This document shows, in pieces, positions 6,361 to 10,030 of a stretch of DNA of 10,030 bases. The stretch's first letter is position 1. The number at the start of each line of letters is the position of its first letter. The stretch spans positions 1 through 10,030 of the forward strand of contig JAAZDH010000033.1 in assembly GCA_012512865.1 (NCBI GenBank). The letters run 5' to 3'. The DNA is from Clostridiaceae bacterium. Its GTDB lineage: Bacteria; Bacillota; Clostridia; Acetivibrionales; DUMC01. The notes beneath the pieces were generated by a model that had not been told where the DNA came from, made no database searches, and saw nothing but the letters and a program-made list of their open reading frames with translations. Made by a program: the position numbers and the translations under genes.

Positions 6361-7076
6361 GCAGCTTAAAAAAGCTTATTGCAGGTGAACTAAAGCGTCT
6401 GGTGAGATACAAAATACTGCCTGTCAGCCTTGCAACCGTAATTATTTGGATAGTGCTGTTCTTATTTATTTCAGAAAGAGAAGCGCGCGAAATAGCCCCG
6501 CTTCTCATATTTGTCGATGTGGCTGCCATGTCGATATTGCTGCTTGGGGCTTCCCATCACCTGGAAAAGCAGGAAGGCACAATAAGGTCAATGATGGTAA
6601 TGCCGGGATCCCCCGGGCAGATCCTGGCGACCAAGACCGTTGCGTCCATGGTGCTTGCCCTTGAATCGGCAGTTGCAACATCTGCCGCCCTTTTCTTTAT
6701 CCATGGAGTCACTTTCAACTATGCCGCCCTCTTGCTGTTTGTTACCATAGCAGGCGCAGCCCATGCGGCGATCGGGTTTGCCCTTTCACTAAGAAGCAGG
6801 GATTTTACTTCCATGCTTGGCTTGCTGATGGCTTACATGTTCCTGTTTACTATACCGTCAATATTGTTTCATTTTGATGTAATCTATGCAAAATACGAGT
6901 GGCTGCTCATGGTTTCTCCGTCACATGCTACAAACCACCTTATTACTTCTGCGGTGAGCGGCAATTTTAAGATTGGTATGACAATTGCAGGATGCCTGTA
7001 CCTGGTAATCCTGGCTGCAGTGCTTTTCAAATTTGCAGTGTATCCAAGGTTTAAAGACAATGCGGCAAGGGGGTAA
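6357..7076 (+). CDS. ABC-2 type exporter permease, first subunit
   Basis: The 239-residue integral membrane protein has about six hydrophobic spans (roughly 17-38, 48-66, 92-115, 119-143, 150-172 and 207-230). The conserved ABC-2 cytoplasmic segment is present between spans two and three, EKQEGTIRSMMVMPGSP at 70-86. ATG 6357 overlaps the stop of the ATPase gene (ATGA), with GGGAGTGGA just upstream, so the two are translationally coupled. Its size and pairing with a second, different permease suggest a heterodimeric membrane part, as in the exporters annotated as fluoroquinolone transport systems. That name comes from family resemblance and does not prove the substrate. Confidence 0.88.
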   Translation: MSSLKKLIAGELKRLVRYKILPVSLATVIIWIVLFLFISEREAREIAPLLIFVDVAAMSILLLGASHHLEKQEGTIRSMMVMPGSPGQILATKTVASMVLALESAVATSAALFFIHGVTFNYAALLLFVTIAGAAHAAIGFALSLRSRDFTSMLGLLMAYMFLFTIPSILFHFDVIYAKYEWLLMVSPSHATNHLITSAVSGNFKIGMTIAGCLYLVILAAVLFKFAVYPRFKDNAARG

Positions 7077-7082
7077 TTTAAC

Positions 7083-7955
7083 GTGGAAAACAACATATTT
7101 AACATGAAGAATAATACGAAAAACAATATGAAAAATAATATGAAAAACAATATGGAAAGTAGCATGAAAAAATATATTTCCCTGCTGAAATATGAAGCTA
7201 AAACCATAGTTCGGGATCCAATAAACATCTACATGTGCTTATTCCCGATTATTATGCTGTTACTAGCCTCTTTTGTGTTTCCGATGATATTCGAGTCAAT
7301 TGACCCAATGCAGGGAACCATACTTAAGGCAACAGTGCTGCTATTGCTTGTTGTAATACTTGCCTTCGGGTCATTTTTCCTTGCTGCCATGGCTGCTTTC
7401 CTGCTCTTGGAGCACAAGGACGAACACACGCTGCATACAATTGCCGTTACCCCGACCGGGATTTCCGGCTACCTGAAATTTAAAATGGCATATATATACC
7501 TGATGTCAGTTGCCGGGAATATAGCGGTGCTTCTTGGCACAAAGCTGATTGCCGGCGACAAGTACACAGTACTGGGGATGTCGCTTTTTGATAATATTAG
7601 CATTCTTGATATTATTACCTTTGCCATAGTTAACGAGATTTTTGCCCCGACCTTGGGTCTGCTGCAGGCCGCCTATGCCAAGAACAAGGTGGAAGGCTTT
7701 GCTTTTATAAAGGGAACGGGCATATTGGCATTGGTTCCCGCATTGATGATTCTTGAGACTTTCCAAGGGGGATTGCAATATGTGCTGGGGGTATCCCCGA
7801 ATTTTTGGGCAATCAGGGGTATGCTTCTTAAATTTGTGCCAATTGAAAATACGGCTGATTTGAGCTATTCCATGTACCTTCTTATCGGTGGAGTGTATAA
7901 CATGATTTTATTGGCTGCGGCATACAGGCTATTCCTCAAAAAGGCACAGTACTAG
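7083..7955 (+). CDS. ABC-2 type exporter permease, second subunit, with a repeat-derived N-terminal extension
   Basis: The 290-residue membrane protein has spans at about 52-70, 84-109, 135-156, 172-197, 210-228 and 263-285. It carries the ABC-2 segment LEHKDEHTLHTIAVTPTGIS (109-128), equivalent to that in the previous subunit. GTG 7083 is supported by AAGGGGG (7067-7073) with 9-nt spacing, and only 6 bp separate it from the previous stop. The first 27 residues are a polar MKNN-type repeat encoded by a 12-bp tandem repeat, with four in-frame ATGs at 7104, 7128, 7140 and 7152. The conserved protein seems to begin at MKKYISLLKYEAKTIVRDP, at ATG 7164, which has no good ribosome-binding site of its own. 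So the extension is probably translated, or several starts compete. It works with the ATPase and first permease. Confidence 0.88.
   Translation: MENNIFNMKNNTKNNMKNNMKNNMESSMKKYISLLKYEAKTIVRDPINIYMCLFPIIMLLLASFVFPMIFESIDPMQGTILKATVLLLLVVILAFGSFFLAAMAAFLLLEHKDEHTLHTIAVTPTGISGYLKFKMAYIYLMSVAGNIAVLLGTKLIAGDKYTVLGMSLFDNISILDIITFAIVNEIFAPTLGLLQAAYAKNKVEGFAFIKGTGILALVPALMILETFQGGLQYVLGVSPNFWAIRGMLLKFVPIENTADLSYSMYLLIGGVYNMILLAAAYRLFLKKAQY
7104..7175 (+). repeat. 12-bp in-frame tandem repeat encoding an MKNN-like extension
   Basis: Six 12-bp units (consensus ATGAAAAAYAAT) start at 7104, 7116, 7128, 7140, 7152 and 7164; the last two have diverged. The period is a multiple of three, so the copy number changes protein length but not frame. 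Each good unit carries an ATG, so expansion also multiplies possible start codons. Confidence 0.85.
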
Positions 7956-8107
7956 GTGCCAAGAAACCGGTGGTCAAGTTGCAGCTAGTTGAAGTTTTTG
8001 AAAGACGGCGCATGGTAATTTGTAAAAAATGCCGAGAAAAATTGGAGTAGCCGGATTTATTGGATGCAGGAGGAGTGCATTGAATTTCCAGGGAGTGTAT
8101 AAAAATA

Positions 8108-9199
8108 ATGTATGACATAGCTATAATAGGGTCAGGACCTGCTGGAGCCAACCTTGCCAGGTTAATCGGGGAAAAATATAAGGTGCTGCTTATAGATAAA
8201 AGGGATCTGGAAAACCATAATAAAGAGCAGTGTATAAATAAAAATAAGAGTGTAAGTAAATGCTGCGGCGGATTGCTGGCGCCCGATGCCCAGAAAATGA
8301 TCGCGAAGCTGGGCCTGGGGATACCAAAGGATATCCTGGTTGATCCGCAGCTTTTTGCCGTAAGGGCCATCGATTTGACAAATAACCTGGAAAGGTTGTA
8401 CCAGCGGTTTTATTACAACATGGATAGAGTAAAATTTGACAGGTGGCTGGTTTCGCTAATTCCGGGCAGCGTTGATAAGAAGTTTAACGCTCTTTTTAAA
8501 AGCTTTGCCAAAATACCGGGAGGATATGAAATAAGATATACCTGTAACGAGCAGGAAAGCATTGCTAAAACAAAAATTATAATCGGGGCCGATGGCGCAT
8601 CTTCCAGGTTGAGAAAAACTATTAGTAAAAATAAAGGAATAAACACCCATGCTCCTGAAATATACATTGCTATCCAGGAATGGTTTGAATGCTCTTACCA
8701 AATGCCTTATTATACCGCTGTGTTTGATGAAGAGATTACTGATTTTTATTCCTGGCTGATACCCAAAGATGACTGCCTGTTACTAGGGTCTGCTCTTAAG
8801 CCCAGGGACAATACAAGGGAAAAGTATTGCATGTTGAAAAGAAAATTAACACGGCTGGGTTTTAACTTTGATAACAAAATAAAAACGGAGAGTGCATATA
8901 TCTGCAGACCTAAAAGGATATCGCATTTTTGCGCAGGGATAGACGGCATAACCCTTATCGGGGAAGCAGCAGGAGCCATTAGTCCCAGTTCTGCGGAGGG
9001 AATAAGTTATGCATTAAAAAGTTCCTTGTACCTGGCTCAAAGCCTTGAAAAGGGAATGGACGGTTATTTCGGCAGATATGAAAATGCAATGAAGAACATC
9101 AAGATAAATCTGCTTTTTAAAAAATTAAAATCCCCGGCCATGTACAATCCATTATTAAGGCAATTAGCCATGAGATCGGGGTTGAGATGTATCAAGTAA
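8108..9199 (+). CDS. CbrA-like FAD-dependent oxidoreductase (geranylgeranyl reductase family)
   Basis: The 363-residue flavoprotein has an N-terminal FAD-binding Rossmann fold, MYDIAIIGSGPAGANLARLI (GSGPAG at 8-13), ending in an acidic LLID strand at 27-30. The DG motif is GADGASSRLR (160-169) and the second flavin motif is LIGEAAGAISPSSAEGISYA (283-302). The CCGGLLAPDAQ segment (52-62), the YSWLIPKDD region (214-222) and the overall length match E. coli CbrA as I recall it. CbrA belongs to the geranylgeranyl reductase flavoprotein family and is linked to colicin M tolerance, which points to isoprenoid or lipid-carrier chemistry; the reaction is not established. ATG 8108 has GGGAG (8091-8095) 12 nt upstream; a stronger AGGAGGAG at 8068-8075 lies further off. 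It is 152 bp downstream of the exporter operon and may be a separate unit. Confidence 0.85.
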   Translation: MYDIAIIGSGPAGANLARLIGEKYKVLLIDKRDLENHNKEQCINKNKSVSKCCGGLLAPDAQKMIAKLGLGIPKDILVDPQLFAVRAIDLTNNLERLYQRFYYNMDRVKFDRWLVSLIPGSVDKKFNALFKSFAKIPGGYEIRYTCNEQESIAKTKIIIGADGASSRLRKTISKNKGINTHAPEIYIAIQEWFECSYQMPYYTAVFDEEITDFYSWLIPKDDCLLLGSALKPRDNTREKYCMLKRKLTRLGFNFDNKIKTESAYICRPKRISHFCAGIDGITLIGEAAGAISPSSAEGISYALKSSLYLAQSLEKGMDGYFGRYENAMKNIKINLLFKKLKSPAMYNPLLRQLAMRSGLRCIK

Positions 9200-9245
9200 T
9201 ATATATCAAGTAGTATTTATCAAATAATATATATCAAGTAATACA
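9190..9245 (+). repeat. Four tandem copies of a 14-bp AT-rich repeat overlapping the flavoprotein stop codon
   Basis: Units with consensus TATCAAGTAATATA start at 9190, 9204, 9218 and 9232. The first contains the last codons and TAA of the flavoprotein gene, so the array seems to have grown from the gene's own end. Each copy repeats a TAA or TAG in the same relative position. The 139 bp from 9200 to 9338 otherwise show nothing recognisable, and no T-run hairpin serves either convergent gene. Confidence 0.85.
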
Positions 9246-9338
9246 GTTCTAATAATTTAGATTAAGTAATAAATGTTATTCTTATCTCTTGTATCGTTGA
9301 CTCGCTGCACTGTGTATCTTTGTATATTTTGCGTGTCT

Positions 9339-10030
9339 TTATTGAATAGCAGCCGAAAATGTAACAGGGATAAACTTATCATTGGGCTTTTTTGCAAGTA
9401 ATGCTTTAAACGTATCTATCTGCTCCCGGGAAAAAGTATACTTGTTTTCCTCGAAGTACTGGACCATAGCTTCGGGATCCCTGATGAAGGTAAGTACAAG
9501 CAGGTGTTTTCCTGTTTCTAAATCAACCTGTGAACTTAGCGTAAACCATTCACTAATATTTTGGTAGACCATGCTGCCTTTATCATCAAAAATCCTAACA
9601 TCAGTGAGCATACCTTCAGCATCCAGGCTAAGGCTCATGTTATAGGACCTGCTTGTTTTCACGTCAAAAGGCATTTCCATGACTTTTAAGTTATCATGAA
9701 TATTCATCGTAAAGGAGGTTTCAAATATTTTACCCGGTAATAGCAATTGGTTAGCTGCAAATGCAATTGCCACCAAAAGGAGAATGGCCGCCGGTAATCC
9801 AATTGCCTGCCATTTGTTAAACCTGGAAGGTTTGGCTTGCCACAAGGTTCTTAAATACTCTATTGCTTTTGAATAGACACCTTTTTTGCATGCGTATAGG
9901 GTAAATAGGATTATTAGCAAAAGGGCTATGAGCGATACCAGCAATGGATGCAGCCCGGATACTTGGAGGAACTTGCTTGCATCATCGCCGGCGGGAGGCA
10001 CGGCAAACAGGGATATGATGGGTATTGCAA
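9339..10030 (-). CDS. Membrane-anchored protein of unknown function (5' end beyond the window)
   Basis: The frame is open to the right edge of the window and shows 229 residues up to TAA at 9339-9341. GTG at 10001 could be read as a start, but it has no ribosome-binding site and the frame continues upstream with AIPIISLFA, so the gene is probably truncated by the window. Two hydrophobic segments are clear, LHPLLVSLIALLLIILFTLY and, about 35 residues later, AIGLPAAILLLVAIAFAAN, joined by a basic loop (AKPSRFNKW). The C-terminal 130 or so residues are soluble and beta-rich in appearance, with DVKTSRSYNMSLSLDAEGML and a Tyr/Phe-rich end. The topology suggests a C-terminal domain outside the cell. 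I do not recognise the family; it may be the membrane end of a larger enzyme. It converges on the flavoprotein gene. Confidence 0.6.
   Translation of the reverse strand, partial: AIPIISLFAVPPAGDDASKFLQVSGLHPLLVSLIALLLIILFTLYACKKGVYSKAIEYLRTLWQAKPSRFNKWQAIGLPAAILLLVAIAFAANQLLLPGKIFETSFTMNIHDNLKVMEMPFDVKTSRSYNMSLSLDAEGMLTDVRIFDDKGSMVYQNISEWFTLSSQVDLETGKHLLVLTFIRDPEAMVQYFEENKYTFSREQIDTFKALLAKKPNDKFIPVTFSAAIQ

Overview
The window looks like chromosomal DNA from a Gram-positive, low-to-moderate GC Firmicute, most likely a plant- or glycan-degrading member of the Clostridia. The grounds are purine-rich Shine-Dalgarno sites, near-consensus sigma-A promoters, AT-rich spacers, and sugar-ABC permeases of the LplB/YtcP type beside a hypothetical glycosidase. 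The species cannot be named from the sequence.

Layout. (1) 1-2037: two permeases of a carbohydrate ABC importer (LplB-like, then YtcP/LplC-like), separated by an unusual 168-bp purine-rich spacer. The substrate-binding protein is not in the window. (2) 2038-3750: a near-consensus promoter, then a GHL6/beta-galactosidase-like sugar hydrolase gene broken by an exact 10-bp tandem duplication. Removing one copy restores a 493-residue protein. (3) 3751-4503: a long non-coding stretch with an 18-bp perfect palindrome, a strong promoter, an operator-like array directly after its predicted start point, and nine degenerate copies of a 15-bp AT-rich repeat. (4) 4504-5316: a 40-residue single-span membrane protein and a TetR-family regulator. 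(5) 5494-7955: a three-gene ABC-2 type exporter (ATPase plus two permeases), tightly coupled and probably controlled by the TetR protein. The second permease carries an N-terminal extension built from a 12-bp tandem repeat. (6) 8108-9199: a CbrA-like FAD-dependent oxidoreductase of the geranylgeranyl reductase family. (7) 9190-9338: a 14-bp tandem repeat that starts inside the last codons of that gene, then a convergent intergenic region. (8) 9339 to the right edge, minus strand: a membrane-anchored protein of unknown function whose start lies outside the window.

How it works together. The left part is a sugar-uptake and hydrolysis locus whose enzyme appears to be inactivated, possibly reversibly. 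The middle is a regulator plus exporter cassette of the drug or lipophile efflux type, followed by a flavoprotein that may act on isoprenoid or lipid substrates. The most unusual general property is the number of short tandem duplications with different periods (10, 12, 14 and 15 bp), in both coding and non-coding DNA. I see no RNA gene, CRISPR array, insertion sequence or convincing intrinsic terminator. No clear novel multi-gene system is evident; the points most worth checking are the frameshift duplication, the tetR leader and the small membrane protein.
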